DNA of 64,000 nt. It comes from Terana coerulea. Its lineage: Eukaryota; Basidiomycota; Agaricomycetes; Polyporales; Phanerochaetaceae. The translations under genes were made by a program, and so were the position numbers. How positions within the stretch are numbered: the first letter of the stretch is position 1; each line of letters begins with the position of its first letter. Of the stretch, positions 20,425-33,633 are shown one piece after another. Location: NCBI GenBank assembly GCA_024811115.1, contig JAKOGH010000763.1:174814-238813 (forward strand). The letters are read 5' to 3'. The notes beneath the pieces are model-generated. The model searched no databases, had not been told where the DNA came from, and saw nothing but the letters and a program-made list of their open reading frames with translations.

Positions 20425-23400
20425 TCACTGACGATGGCTCCCACCATCGGCCGTCTCGCGCCGATGGGAAAGACGAATGGTGGCAGAGGGCTCGAGGCCT
20501 GCGCTCGGCGGCGGCTCCTCGCTCTCCTCGATCGTCTCCGCGTCGGGACGCCCCTTCCATTTCCCCTTCACACTACCGCGGGGCTCGTCCTCGCCATCAT
20601 TCGGCGCCAACGCACGCTCGAGTGCCTTCTCGCCCCGCTTCTTCAAGCGAAGCGACATCGCAGCCTGGAGGGAGTCGATGTAGGACTCGTACTTGACGAT
20701 CTCTGTGAGGATGTACTGGGATCGTTTCTCCCAGTTGCCCAAGGCTTTGGCGGCATTCGTCGAACGAGGGGTATACTATTAACGCAGTTAGTGGGTTCAA
20801 AGTTGTTCACATGTATGACGACTTACGAGGCTCATCATCGGCGTCCGGAGGTCGTTGTGCTGGATGAGGTCTTCCTTCAGAGCAGCCACATGCTTCCGCA
20901 AGGCATCCATCTGGGTCTCCTCGTCGTGCAGGCTCGCTACGGATGGCGGCATGGGCGGCTTCCAGTCATTAATGAAGATTCGATCGGACCACGGGGACTT
21001 GTCTCCCCGAACGGTAGCCACAAAGTCTTTCTTGCTGTACCGACTTCGCCCGCTGCGGCCGCTCTTGACACTGGTGGCGTCGGTGTTGTCGGGGTCGAGC
21101 ACTCGGTTCCAACCGTATTCCATGTTGGAGACGCCTCCTGACAGCGGCTCTTTGCTTTGCCTCGCAGCCCAGTAGTTGCAAGTTGACACCCACTCGTTGA
21201 CGAGCTCCTCCGTGCCTGCCTGGAAGAAATAGACACCTCCGTTCGCCAATGTGAGGACCATGCAATGTGGACGCTGACGGTTGTAACCAGGCGGCGGTAA
21301 TGCATGGGCAAGGGAGTGAGCTAGTAGTACTGCGCCCACAGGAGTGGCATTTTCCTATACAAATGATGAGATGGGCGAAAGGGGGTGGTGCCATGGTAAA
21401 ACATACCAGCCAGTTACCACCACCGACCACACCCGAGCCTCCCAGGCCATTATCGCCAAACACGAACATGCTCAGCTCGCCCTTCTGGATGACGACGAAG
21501 ACGTCCATCCAAGCCTTTGACTTGGCCCTCTTGCCGGTAGACTCCCAATACTGCTTGCGGCACAGCATCCCCTCCTTCGCCCATGGCGGGCCCAGAAGTG
21601 CGAGCTCTTCGTCACTAATGCTAATCTCAGTGGCGGTCGAATGGTCACTCCGCAGACTGTGCGCATCATCCTCTTGTGCCTCTCGAATGATGGTATGGGA
21701 GAGATTGGACGCGAAACCGAGTGTCGGTGCCAAGAAGGAGGCAGTAGAAGCAAGCGCGCCCTAGAAGCACAATCGCCGTCAGTGGGTACCCTGCAAAACA
21801 CCAGAAAGATGCTGCATACATCGGTTGAAGTCGCAAAACTAGGCGCTGGGCTGGCTCTTCCATCGGCAGCAAGGCTAACAGCGTAAGGGCTGTAACCGCC
21901 CTGCGGAGATAATATCGACTGCAGGCCGCGAATGCTGCCTCGCTTAAGGGTAGTGAGACGATCCGGCTGCTGTCCTCGCAAACTGCGGTTGCGAAGGACT
22001 GTGCCATGTGGGCTGAGCGATGAAGTCGATGTACGTGCCATCATCATGCTGCCTGTCGGTTGCAGGATTTGTTGGGTCTTGACGGAGGTATATATTTCCT
22101 GCCGAGACGGTTAGTCTATGACACACACACACATGACTGACGGCCTGAGACTTGCCTTCAGCATGATTTCCATCTCGTTCTCCCAGTTCCGGTCGTATAC
22201 CACTGGAGCAGGGCTATCGGAGCTCTTGCCTTCGCGTCCGGAAATGACAGAGACCGCGCTCTCGTTTACCGGAGTGACAGGTTGCGTCCCAGAAGTATCG
22301 GTCGAAGCCTGCGTAAGCTGGCCAGAGGAAGTAGCTCTGCTACCGAGATTAGGAACGAATGCCTCGCGCGTGACACTGCTCCAGCTGGTCATACTGTCGC
22401 TCCGCTTGATTGTCCGAATAACGGGAGGTGGACCGTCGCTGACGTCTGACCCTGCCCGGACACTGCTCCAGTCATCGTGGACAAGGTCAGACGTCGACTC
22501 TGGGTGTATTTGCATTTGAATAGCCGATAGCGTGTTCTTGACGAACTGAGCTCGGGACATACGTGAAGTCAGCTCCGCAACATGCAGGTCAGTATTCAGC
22601 AGCAGCAATGAATAAGACACGGCATGCACGACGCCTAATTCCTCTTAAGTAAGAGAACAATTACGAAGGTCAAAAGCCGCTTACTTGCGCTACCCAGGAT
22701 ACTCGTTGGGTTGCATTCCCAATATCGTCGGGCAAATTGTTCGAGGATACGATCGACTTGCTGCGTCTCCGCTTTCAGGTAGAGCTTGCTACAAAGACGT
22801 CTATAGAACATAGTTAGCCTCAGCGGCACAGCGCGCCCAGTTCACCTCACCGGAAAGCATTGTCTACACGCAAGTCTGAGAAGTCGAAATTGTCAATGTA
22901 ATAGCGCAGAGCGACCGTGTTGATGGGGCTCCTGCAAGGAGAGTTAGTCCGAAGGGGCAATGGATGACTTGTCAATACGCACTGTCCACCCAGCCATTCA
23001 GCAATCTTGTCCTTGGCCATGAACCCCTCATCTTCTTCCCAGCACCGTGCTGCCAATTCCTTGCCTCGAGCGCGAAGATCACCGGTCTCTTCGCTCTTGG
23101 CTGGTGAGCGGTTGTTGGATAATCTCGTTATGGCGAGTTCATTCGCGGACAAGTCTTGCTGGGATGCAGCAGAAAGGCCAGAGACTAACGAAATAATCAA
23201 ATGCAGCCCCAAAAGCTCAGTCAAAGGCATGGCACGTACAGTTGCGAGAACCTTGGGGGCCTTCTCGTATAGGAATAAGAGATGGTTCGGAGCTCGACGC
23301 GGATGAACGGTGCTGCACTCGCAGCCGGTCGGTGTCTCGGATCGGAGATGGAATGTATGTGAGTGAGGTGACTGCTCCTCTTGAAGTCGGGGAACGAGGA

Positions 23401-25348
23401 CCGTGGCGCAGACCAGCAACCCGCGGAGAGGAGGATGCAGAGCCCGACCGCGTACGCACGGGACTCGTCTTCATATTGTCGAGGGATGGCTGCTGGAGGG
23501 ACAGAGTAGGACGACTAGATGATGGCGGTGGATCAGTTGTGGCGTGCCTGGGTCGCGGACGATCGTCAGAAGCGGAAGCAACAGCGTTCTCGCTATGGGA
23601 GCGGGCCGAGATTGGCCGCCGGCGGGCAGGCGTTGAGGGGTCCTTGAGGTCCAGCAGCCCAGTCGAAATGGGCTCGAGCTGCGCTAGTTCCCCTTTGAAG
23701 TCTGTCATGATACTGCTCCAGTCCGACGCCTCCGACTCGCGAGACGACGCGCTTGTTCGTGGGAGCGGCGTGCTGGAGGACGCTGCCGACATGACGCGTT
23801 TAAGATCCACGTCGCTTACGCTCATGCTTCTGCGCTTGTTCCGTTTGGCAACGATAGTGGCAGACTTGATGGTGTCGTGAGTGACAGTGCCGGTGGGAGA
23901 TGGGGTGCGTGCGCGAGGCTTGACCACTACCATTGACTGGTCCTCTATTGATTCTATCTCGGTGTCAGAATCGGTGTCATTTGTATCGGGATTGATATCT
24001 GGCAGAGGCTTGTGGAGGTCCATAGATGAGGAAGGACTGGTGAATATATCATCTTCAATGTTTGGTCTACTGTCTGACTTCTGGGGTTTTGGAAGTGGAG
24101 GAACAGGAGGTACCGGCGGCGGGAAGGCGTCGAACACTGGAGGTGCCGTGTACGAGCTGCTACTCGGAGACGACGTGACCGTTTTCTGTGCACCCGCGTT
24201 GAGAGGTAGTAGAATGATGAGGGGGCGGTACACTCACCGAGCGTTCTCGGGTGGTCGATGTGCCCAGCATCTTCCCCAGGAATGCGGTCGTCTTGGCTCT
24301 GACCGAAGACTTGTTCGACTGCGGAGGTTCCTGTTCAGTACTTCATAGAACTCCATGCGGAAACACCTACCTTAGAAATACCACCATCTCTCATGGAAGC
24401 CATCGAGCGTGGACTGGTCAGCACCCAATCCGGGCTTACCCCACTCCCACTTCCCAGTAGCGGCGACCTAAGTTTCCCTTTCGACCCAGAGTTTCCTGTC
24501 GGAGAATTGGTCGCATATGTAGCCGTGACAGTCGAGGTGATCGTTCTCTGGCGGTCGCGGCTGCTGGCACGACTACTGGCACCCTGTCCGTCCGAAGGCA
24601 CTAAACGGTTGGGTGTGAGAGGGGCCGAAGAGGATGGCATAGGGCCGCATCGTCCCTCTCTAGCAGCGGCCGCATCCTTGCTCTTGCTCTTGCGCAAGAG
24701 CGTGGCCAAATCAGGGCTCGAAGCGGTGCCGGGCGAGCGATACATGGAGCGACGCTTCGTCTGGAGGTCCGAGTCCTCCTGCGCGTCGTAGAATATCTCG
24801 GGGCCGGAGCTCGACGAGTTCGAGTTCCGGGACTGCAGCGACGACGGGCCCGCAGCGCGGCTGTGGCTGCCTGGTGAAGGAGTGGGGGAACCACGGTCGG
24901 CGTCGCGGGCTGGACGCCAATTAGCGGTGTTTTCGGCGGCGGCTCCGGTGATGAGAACGGGCTCAAGGAGCTGAACGACGTATTTGAAGTATCCAGTACC
25001 CCGAGGATTGTCGACGTCGAGACTCTCTTTGAGGAGAACCGTCCCTTCGCCGCGGAGAGCCTGCTCAAAGTCGAGTTCGGTGCGCGAGACACGACGGTTC
25101 AGAGGTCCATTGGCGTCCTGTGATCCAACCGGCCGAAGACCTGCGGGAAAAGATGTAGGCGGCGGTGCAGGCGACCGCGGGGACGGTTGGCGGAAGTATG
25201 AAGCCAGGTTGTGAAGGGGGAGAAGCGAATGGCCGTCGCTGCCAGGGCAGGCGGGTGGTCGCTTGCAGGTAGGCTGTCGCTTGTCGCTGATACGCGCTAA
25301 AAGAACCCCCTCGGACTTTGTCCACGACCCCAGGCTCGCACTCAGCAT
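20425..25348 (-). CDS. Arf guanine-nucleotide exchange factor, Sec7-PH type
   Basis: Large Arf-GEF of the Sec7-PH class (EFA6/Yel1-like), which activates Arf or Arf6-type GTPases at membranes. The N-terminal ~750 residues are Ser/Pro-rich and largely disordered (25348 to about 23250). The Sec7 domain follows over several exons: KIAEWLGGQ, YYIDNFDFSDLRVDNAFR, YLKAETQQVDRILEQFARR with the catalytic-finger Glu in KAETQ, YWECNP, then SYSLLLLNTDLH. A disordered linker leads to a PH domain with EGMLCRKQYW, WMDVFVVIQKGELSMF, CMVLTLANGGVYFFQAG and VNEWVSTCNYWAAR. The C-terminus has helical segments (MDALRKHVAALKEDLIQH; NWEKRSQYILTEIVKYES), as in other fungal Sec7-PH proteins. The stop lies at 20425-20427. 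The ATG at 25348 (MLSASLGSW) is the first ATG of the long first exon. Confidence 0.88.
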
Positions 25349-25574
25349 GAGCAACAATATTACTTCAATTCATACACCACTGCTCCAGTTGTAATCTAGA
25401 GGACTCTACGGTCGTGATCGTACAGAGAAAGCATGAGAGTGACAGGGGCATGTAGTGACAGGAGACAGCACAGATCCGCTACAGATATCTAGAGAAAAAA
25501 ACTACACATAGAAAACAACCCGCGCCCAAAAATGCGAGATGGTATCGTAGCCAACATATGCAGGAACGGGACAA
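25349..25574. other. Short intergenic gap
   Basis: This holds the upstream region of the Sec7-PH gene and the 3' end of the GATA-factor gene, both on the minus strand. An A-rich tract occurs near 25493-25500. Confidence 0.4.
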
Positions 25575-28500
25575 TTACACGGCGGCGCCCTCGTCGCCGT
25601 CCTTGCGCGAAGAGGAAGAGGAAATTTGTGGGCCAGCAGAAGTCCGTCGTTGTCGCTTCATCGCAAGCGACCCTCCTGCAGCGCTGCCGCCTATCCGACT
25701 TGTGGGCGACAGCCGCGACCCTGACAAACCTGTTGGCATCGCACTTGTCGTGGAGGACCGGGGTCGTGTTCCAGACGCTGCTAACTTTGGCAGGGAAGCG
25801 CCTTTACGCGATGCGCTGTGCGGCGTTCCAGACGCGCGATTCCTGCCGAATAGCATGAGATACAAGTCCTGGTGTCGTGCTCGGGTACTCACCGCTTCTT
25901 AATCACATCGGTCTTCAACGACAGAGGTCGTACTACACCGTGCAGTTTCTGCGAGGGCCAAGTCAGATATAGAAACTAGCCAAACACGGGAGGACGTACA
26001 AAGAATAATCCGCAAGCATTGCACAGCGGCTGACCCTCGGGATCTCTGCGCCAAAGCGGTGTGTTGGTGGTTTGACAATTTGTACAGACAGTGGGGGATG
26101 ATTCTCCGTCCTCCTTGGACCCTTGTGTCGAGGAGCCAATCTGAAGCTCAGGCGTGCTGCTGCGGAGAACGTCAGGTCGCAGTCATTGCAGTCCCAAATC
26201 TGCCACTCACCCTTTCCGCTGACCACCACGCCCGCCGGTCTCCATCCGCTTCGACGAGGAGATCTTGCGCATAGAGCGCCCCCGTTCGGGCAACGCCTCC
26301 ACCGACGGCGGCGTGGACGCGTTAGACGTGATGTACGGCTCCGGCGACGCATTCGAGCTCGAGCCGATCCCGTTCCAACCGTCGCTCGACGGGCTCGGGT
26401 GGAAGCTCTGGAACGGGCCCTCGCCGTGGTCGAGCGGGAGGATCTGCGTGGGGTCGACGTGCGTGTACGGGTGGTGGCCGAGCGACGAGTGGCCGTCGAG
26501 GTGGTGGGAGTACATGCCCATGCCCATGCCCATGAGCGAGTAGTCCAGGCCGGGGTCGTCCAGGCCCGCGATGTTCGCGACGTTCAGCTGCGCGTACCCC
26601 TCGGCGACGGCGACGGACGCGGCCGCGGCCGCGGCAGACAGGCCCTCCTGCGAGGGGTCGATCGGCGAGTACGCGCCGCTGAGGCGCAGCGGATCGTGGA
26701 AGTGGGCGTCAGCGAGCCGCGGTTTCTGATGGCCCATGGGCGTGTGCAGGGAGTGGTGCCCATGCAGGTCGAGATAGTGTCGTACGGCTGGAAGGAGAAG
26801 TTGAAGGCCGTGCTGGGGATGCCCGAGTCGACGACGTCCTGCGCATCTAAAGGCACGCCGTTGTCCAAGCCGACGGGGTCGCCACGCAGCATACTCTCCG
26901 CATGCGGGGCGTCCGCGCGCCGCTTCGTGCCAACAAGTTTCTCAGGAGGCTGTGGCTTGCCGTTGACTTGGTGGCGACCACTCACCCCGGTGAAGAACCC
27001 CTCCCGCTCGACCGTGTGGTCGAAGCTCGTCTTGCGGATGCGTCTTGGGAACGCCGAATTCTCCGGCGACGGCGCACTCGACATGCTCGGCCGGGGGAAT
27101 CCATGCAAGCCCAGCGATGGCAGCGATGCAGGATGCCCGACGGGGCTCGTCAGTGCAGAGAACGGCGGGAGATCTGGAAAGTGGATGTGCTCTGCATGCG
27201 ACTCGTGGACAGCCGCTAACGGCATGTGGGACGACGGGGGCTCCTTCGGGCTGACGACGAGCTCGGGATTGGTTTAGCAGGCGAACCAGGGCCCTTTGGC
27301 GGTGAGGAGCTGGGGAACTTGAATTGGCTCTGCTCAGTACGCAATCCTGTCATGGGAGGGCGTGAACGTGAACGGCTAGACGGGCGCCAATCCATTGGCA
27401 CCCGCGAACGTGATCGACTCATGGCTCGCCAGTCCATTGCGACTTCGCTATATGACGACATCATTCAGTGCGAAGGTTACAGCGAAGCAGGAAAAAATAT
27501 AAAGACGCACTCGGTGTCCTCCTCTACCCCGTCTTGGTTGGTACCGTCAAAGCCGACAACCTGCACTCGCGCCTTGCCCTTCGACCTCCCTCGCTCTGAG
27601 TCTCCTTCTGGTGTCGCGGGCGATGATGCACTTTCTAGTGGTGCTGGTGTAAAAGATGCGCCTATCGTGGTTTCTGCAGGGCTCTCCTCCTTCACCGCTC
27701 GCTCTTCCAGCCTTCCCCTCTCCTCATCTTCCTTCTTCTTTTTCAGCGCGAGAGCCATCATCCTCCACGTCAAGTTCTCCATCCGCTGCCCGTGCGGCAA
27801 GTTCGCCTTCGTTTTTGCGTACATCTTCCACACCTGCGTCGCGAGCGGGTCTTCCTGCGCCATTCTCTCTGGATCAACCTCCTCTGCGGCCAGCTGGGCA
27901 GCTTTCAGGTCTGGAGAACCCGACACGAGTGGACTGGGGAAACTGCTGGAAGAGCTCTCATTGGAAGGCTTTCGGGTGGGGAATAGGCCTTCTGTGAAGA
28001 TATCTGGGAACTTGCGAGTGGAATGCGGGCTACTCGCAGACGTCGGTGCGGTCGACCGGGACGAATCACCATACGCTGATGAACCGGTGGAAGACCCAGT
28101 TGCTGTATCAGACAGGACATGAGAGGGAATCGCGATTTGATTGAGAGGCGGAAAATGATGTTCCGGGTAATTGGGAGACGAAGGGGTTGTTGATGTAGGT
28201 GACATCCATAGGGAAGGCGGTAGGCTAGTAGGGGTTGAGCGTTCGGAGTAGTGGTAGTCAGCATGATGCGACTGCGACGGATACCCGCCGGAGAATCCAT
28301 CTATAGGCGAATTATCAACACCATGAAGTGACATGTTGTTCCTGTACGCAGAAACGGGAGCGTATCCAGAACCACCGGACGTGCGTCTCTCGTGCGTCCC
28401 AGATGGCATTTCCGTCATAGACAACCCGGGATCCATGCCTGCGGGTTACGTCAATGAAATGAAGAACGTTGCAAAACAACGCGTTGGCGCACCCGAGATC

Positions 28501-29437
28501 GGAGACTTGCGCCTCATGAACGACACGCTGCCTGGGTTGGAACGAACGTGCCCGGTGGGCATTCGCTGCGAGATCGGACCAGCGGCAGCGTACCCAGAGC
28601 TCATATGCCCCCACCCCCGCCTCCTCCGCCCTGACTATGGCTTGCTCTTGAGTAACCCTGCCCTCCCTGCCCTGACATGAACTCTGCCGGCGACCGCACT
28701 CCGCGCGTCGGTAGACTTGATGGGATGGTGGGTGTGAGCGAGCCCAACACTCCGGATGCCGCTAAGGCAGCAAAGGTGGATGAGTCGAGGGGGCCGAGAA
28801 TACGTTGGCCCAGTCATTGGATGGCACAGGAGGACGAGAATTCGAATGGCTGGCCAGGTCCACAGGCCGGGGGACTGAAGACAGAGGTGAAGGGCTCTGG
28901 TAGACGGGTGACTGCGATTGGTTGCTTGCGTTGAGGGCCATCTGTTGCGACCATGGGGAAGAGTGTGACGAGTTGGGTAGGGAGGATGGATGAGGACTGT
29001 GCTCAACTGAAGTAGACGCAGATGAACTGAGAGGCAGGGCGGCGGTATTTACGGTCGGGCGGCCTGGAGGCGACCAAGTGCGAGAAGCAACTTCGCTAAA
29101 CCCTCTGCCTGAGGATGACGAGGGTTCCATACAAGCGTCCTTCTCGCTGGGGGACCCGAGATCAGCGAATAACCAGTTGGGAATTGGGCGTGCATCACTC
29201 ACATCTGGGACTGCAGCTGCAGCGTCCTCGCGAATCGCTGCGACAAGGGGGATGTAGCCTGTTGGGTGGGCGAGGTATGCCGGACCCAAAATTTGAAGTG
29301 CGCCGGGCAGATTCACGGAGCGTGGACGTGAGACGCACCGAGCAGGCTGAGGGAGTGAGCAGGCGTGCAGCGAACTGCAGGGCGGCGACGGTCAAGGACA
29401 CCTGCGGACCGCTTTCGGAGATCCATGGCAGGATAAT
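25575..29437 (-). CDS. AreA/NIT2-type GATA transcription factor (nitrogen regulator)
   Basis: GATA factor of the AreA/NIT2/Gln3 class, which activates genes for use of secondary nitrogen sources. Three diagnostic parts are visible in order. First is the conserved N-terminal region (DUF1752-type) with [19 protein letters not shown] then [12 protein letters not shown] (about 27770-27840). Second is [14 protein letters not shown] (about 27030-27060). Third is a single zinc finger, [29 protein letters not shown] (26002-26086), with an intron directly after LFF and then [20 protein letters not shown]. The rest is Ser/Pro-rich and disordered, including an Ala run and a Met-Gly run (GMGMGM) near 26520. 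The gene ends GDEGAAV with TAA at 25575. The 5' end is uncertain: exons between about 28640 and 29437 are plausible, but the initiator ATG and one junction near 27260-27300 are unresolved. Confidence 0.85.
26002..26086 (-). other. GATA-type C2C2 zinc finger
   Basis: CxNC-x17/18-CNxC pattern: CTNC at 26075-26086, and CNACG close to the exon end at about 26005-26020. The donor gtacgt follows LFF. Confidence 0.9.
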
Positions 29438-32400
29438 ATTCATTTACCCCGCCAAATTTTACTGGTAAAAATCCCGATTTGGGAGGTTTCAGATCGAAAC
29501 TCCCGCATCAATGCGCCCGGAAAGGCAGGCCTGTCCCACCCTCCGCGTTGCCGAGCATTCCAGCCGTGCCTTGCAGAATATTTCGCTAAATTGCGGCCTA
29601 CCGTCGTTGACTCGACCTGCTCGCGCTGCACGCTCAGCGCGGCGCTCTCGCCGTGTGTTCGCGCAGGCAACGCTTCTGCGGCCTGACGATGCGCTTGTCA
29701 TGTCCTCGCTTCCTGCAGATCGCCCGCGGGGCCCACTGCAGACAGAGCGCAGACTTCAGAGGACGCCTGGTGCATCCCCGAAGCCAGGCATCAGCCCGCC
29801 AGGGCGGAACAGTGCCAGGGGTCCCGCCCGATCAAAGCTACGACCCCCGGAATTTCACATGAAGCGAATCCTCGGCCTCGTCGAGTACACCAACTGGGCG
29901 GTGCGGTCTGTTTCACTTGCATTCCCGCACGCCCGGCCAGGCCAGTGGCGGTAAGTACGCCGTGTATACGCCCGCCATTTGCTCCTAAATTTGCATCTGC
30001 CACAGCGAGAAGAATGGCAGCGATTGGCGTCGTAAGCAGTGCTGCGTTGGCACGAACATCGAGCTTCGACCGCGGACCGCGGTGTGAACTGCTTCCTTCC
30101 TCATCTGACCCCCTCATCTCGGCCTCTTTCTCACCTCCTTCGCGTCCTTCAAAAAGCTGTGACGGCCGCCATCAGTCGACGGACTTCACTTTGAGGTCCA
30201 GTTGATGTGATGGCGGTTGCACAGCGTTGCTGAAATCAGCGCCATTTTTCTGTCCATTGTCCGCCGCAGCGACGCCTTTGGGGCTGTCGTTTTGGGACTA
30301 GGTGGAAATCCCATGCACTCACTTGACCATCACCTCCCTACGCCCGCAACATAATTGGGAAACCCATCTCCGCGTGACCCTCCTCAGGACGAACCCCATC
30401 TGTTGTCCGACGTTGCTCGCACATTGCTACACTGCTCAAAGCACTGAAAGCGACATGACAAGAAGGTATGTCTTCTCCCGGCCACACGCTCTTAATTACT
30501 GACTAGGTTTTTCGACGTCACCAGCCACCCCCTGCATGCCGCCGGCTACGCTTCAACGTCTCACGGCTTTCTGAGCGCCGGGACCCAGAGTGCAGCATCG
30601 CGGACTTCTGCTCCCTGTCTTGGCCGTGGATGTGTGCACTGTGGCAACTGCTCCTCGTGGCGAGCGTTCCAACCTTCATGAGCTGGTGATGAACGGCGCG
30701 GTCGGGATCGCCACGTCGGACGGAGCCTGGCGTCAAGAGCTCTGCGCGAGCCCACTGCGCTGGCCGCTTGCCACATTCCATCAGGCCTACCCACACGAAT
30801 ATAAAATGCCAGCCCAGGGCGCGTCCGAACGCCCTCCACGACAAACGACCAGGCCAGCACCCGTCCTGAGACGTCCGAAAGCGGCCCTCGTTAACGACGG
30901 GCACACAGCATGACACCAGACTGCCCAGGCCGGCCGCCAGTGAGACAGTGGGCCATCAGGCAGATGACTGGCTGCGTCCTCTACCAGCAGTGTGTTCGGT
31001 TTCCCACGCCTTCCGCACATTGACATACGAAGCCGCGCTCGTCCCTAAGAATAACGGTGGCGTTCGGCATGCTGTGATGCGCACGACACGAGGTAAGTGG
31101 TTCTGCATTCAAGAGCATGAATTCTCCGAGAGTTGCGTATTCACCCTGTTCTGCACCTGCCTATTGCAGTATGGCCTCGTAGACCCATCAGGCGTACGCT
31201 CTCACCACCGCTGCATGACAGCCTGCTTCCTGCTCCCCAGATGTCCATGCTAGAGCTTCTCTGGTAAGTGCTGCTTCAGTGCTTCGATGTGGCCCAGAAG
31301 ATCCCTCACCACTCTGTCAGCATCTGCCCACTCCCTTGCCGTTCCTGACTCTCGCGTGCCTACCACTACGTTCACACGACGCTGAGCATCGTCTTGCGCG
31401 CGGCGTCCCATAAAGCAATCCTCTGCACCATATTCCGCTACCAGTGTAGTGCTTCGGGCATCTGTCCTTCCCGCGCAGCCCTGCACGGGCGCCCATGCAC
31501 GGCACGCCGCACAGATCTCGGTCCTCGGCCAGGGCTTCCTACGTACGCAGTACACATACAAACTCATACAAAGCAGGCCTGAGATCATCAGAAGCTTCCC
31601 GCTCGCACGTTTGTTCGCTCCCTTGCCGCCGTGCGTCCAGAGGCCTCCGGACTGTGTCGCATCGTCTGGGCTCGAGTGCACGGCAGCCCTGGCGCTGCCA
31701 AGTAGGCCCGCTCTGGTCCTCGTTCGGCGCCCGCGTTGTCTCGGGCGCAGGAATGGCGAGCGCGGGCGTATGTGCGTGAGGTGCCCGCATTCGAATGCGA
31801 GAGGGCCGGGGAGGAAAGTTGCAAGGAGGCGGAAGCAGAGATGCGATCGATCTCAGGACGCGGCACGCTTCTCGCTAGGCCATTCTAGGGCTCGTTAGGG
31901 TCGATCAGTGCGGAAACGGCCACAGCTTCGGACGCCCGTACTCCGTGTGCCCATGAGCGTCAAGCATTTTACGCAGTTGCAGTTCGCGCAGACGCCGTGC
32001 TGTGAGTAACTTTACGTCTTGACATAGCCTAACGTTGAGTTAATTCCTCGTTTCAAAGGCGCGGTGACATCGACCCACGTAACTGCATGTAATACTCGTG
32101 AAGCCTGTGCTACGGCACTCGCGTCACTCCCCAGACTACACGACATGTGCCCGTGCGAAGTTCGAACTTCGCTGGAACTCATTCTTCTGCCACACGCGCT
32201 CGACTTTCTCGCCATCTGTACAACCAGACTTGCGGCACAGTTCCAGGGCCCGAACATCTCAGCGGCTCAGCCTCCGCACCTGCGCGACAACTTTCACCAC
32301 CTTTCACCAGTGCGCCACCGCGGACGCCCCGTTTTTCTCCTTGCAAATTCCGAGTGTGCAGCTGGGCCCTCGGAACCCTGGCGGACGGGGGCGTCGTCGT

Positions 32401-33633
32401 CGGCCAGCGTGTGTCGGGCATAAATATGGGGAGCATCCGCCCAGGGTCCTGAGCGCCGAGCGGCGGGTAAGCATATGCTCAGCGCACACGGTGCAAATTA
32501 GGTGCCAATACTCGCCTCATCGATGCGGCGGAGTGGACGCCCGCGCTCGGACCCGCAGCCATCAGTCGCGCTCTGGCCCGGCGGTTGAGCAGTACATATT
32601 GGTTGAACGCCGACGGGGACGACGCCCTGCGCGAGTCGGCCTCGTCGATGATCGGGCCAATGGGGTGGGGTGCGCGGGGCTGCCTCCTTCCGGTGCCACG
32701 AGGCTCGCGGGCGTTCCTGGGCCTCCTCAGCGGCCAGCCAGCATCGAATCCGGGTGCAGGAAAACGTCACGCAGTAGCGGCGCACGATCACTTTTTCGTT
32801 CCTCCTGTTCTCTGGACTTTTATGCGTTCTGTTCCATCAGTCGCCATCGGCTCATCAGTCGTCATTAATTTATCCATCGCAGCAGGCTCGGCTAGATGAT
32901 CCTCCTACGAACACCTGCATATGTTTTTTCTGCTTTGCTGCTTACATGAACAGTATTTGCGCGTTATTATTCATCGCGTGCCTGCACTCGGAGTCGTATC
33001 CCCTTTGAGCCGACAATAAAAACATACGTCAGAGACAGCGAGCCGGTCTGTTCACAAATTTGATCAACCCCGGAAGTACAGTCGCGCTGCGTACTGACCT
33101 GTTTGTGCCGCGGGTGACGCGGTGGCGGTGGAAAATACGCAGCGTCGGTAGCGACACCGCGGGATCGGGCAGGCGGCGGCGCAGCCAAAGTCCAGGAGCA
33201 AAGGTTGAGCCACCCGATGCGCACACGGCTACATATGGTCGGTCACCCGCCCTTATCTCGCGCTCGGCGCTTCCCGAGTATACATACATACTGTGCAGTT
33301 GCAGACCGAGCTGCAGGAGCACCTTGGACTGAGGGGGAGCAAGCCAGGCACGTCTGGCATTGATCACCCTCGGTGCAAGGTGTCGCTGGAGCCCAGAGGA
33401 AAATATGTCGTTTGCACGACGGGTATGTCTTCACACGAAAATGCATATTGGGCTTATGTAGGTGATGATGCAGGACCGTCTCAGTGACAGCGAGTACCTC
33501 AGCAGTGCTACCGGCGCAGTCGCGATCAAGCCAACGTGCAATATTCCAAAAACAAAATAACAGCATCAATCCCAGTGAACATACATGTCTGCGCAAGCCC
33601 TAGATGAAGATAGTATAACATCCTGGTATCAAG
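29438..33633. other. About 4.2 kb gene-poor region upstream of the AreA-like gene
   Basis: No gene is supported. The longest frames (29511-29954, 31250-31681 on minus, 32098-32868) are overlapped by equally long frames on other strands. They have the Arg/Ala/Pro-rich composition of GC-rich non-coding DNA and show no domain or consistent splice pattern. The 31250-31681 minus frame (ending GHIEALKQHLPEKL) is the only one with somewhat protein-like character. The stretch is likely to include a long 5' untranslated leader and promoter of the nitrogen regulator, as large upstream regions are common for such regulators. That is inference. Confidence 0.4.

Noticed and set aside
20287..21141. 284-codon plus-strand frame
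   Set aside because: Antisense of the PH domain and C-terminal exons of the Sec7-PH gene.
23242..23880. 212-codon plus-strand frame
   Set aside because: Antisense shadow of the disordered Ser-rich region of the Sec7-PH gene.
26123..27277. 384-codon plus-strand frame rich in Arg and Val
   Set aside because: Antisense of the GC-rich AreA-like coding exons, whose zinc finger and conserved blocks are clear on the minus strand.
27226..28122. 298-codon plus-strand frame
   Set aside because: Antisense of the exon carrying the AreA N-terminal conserved region.
31250..31681. 143-codon minus-strand frame that could be a small gene
   Set aside because: Somewhat protein-like C-terminus, but no motif, no clear start context and no supporting splice structure.
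32098..32868. 256-codon Arg/Ser-rich open frame
   Set aside because: Typical of GC-rich non-coding DNA read through; overlapping frames of similar length on both strands; no homology recognised.
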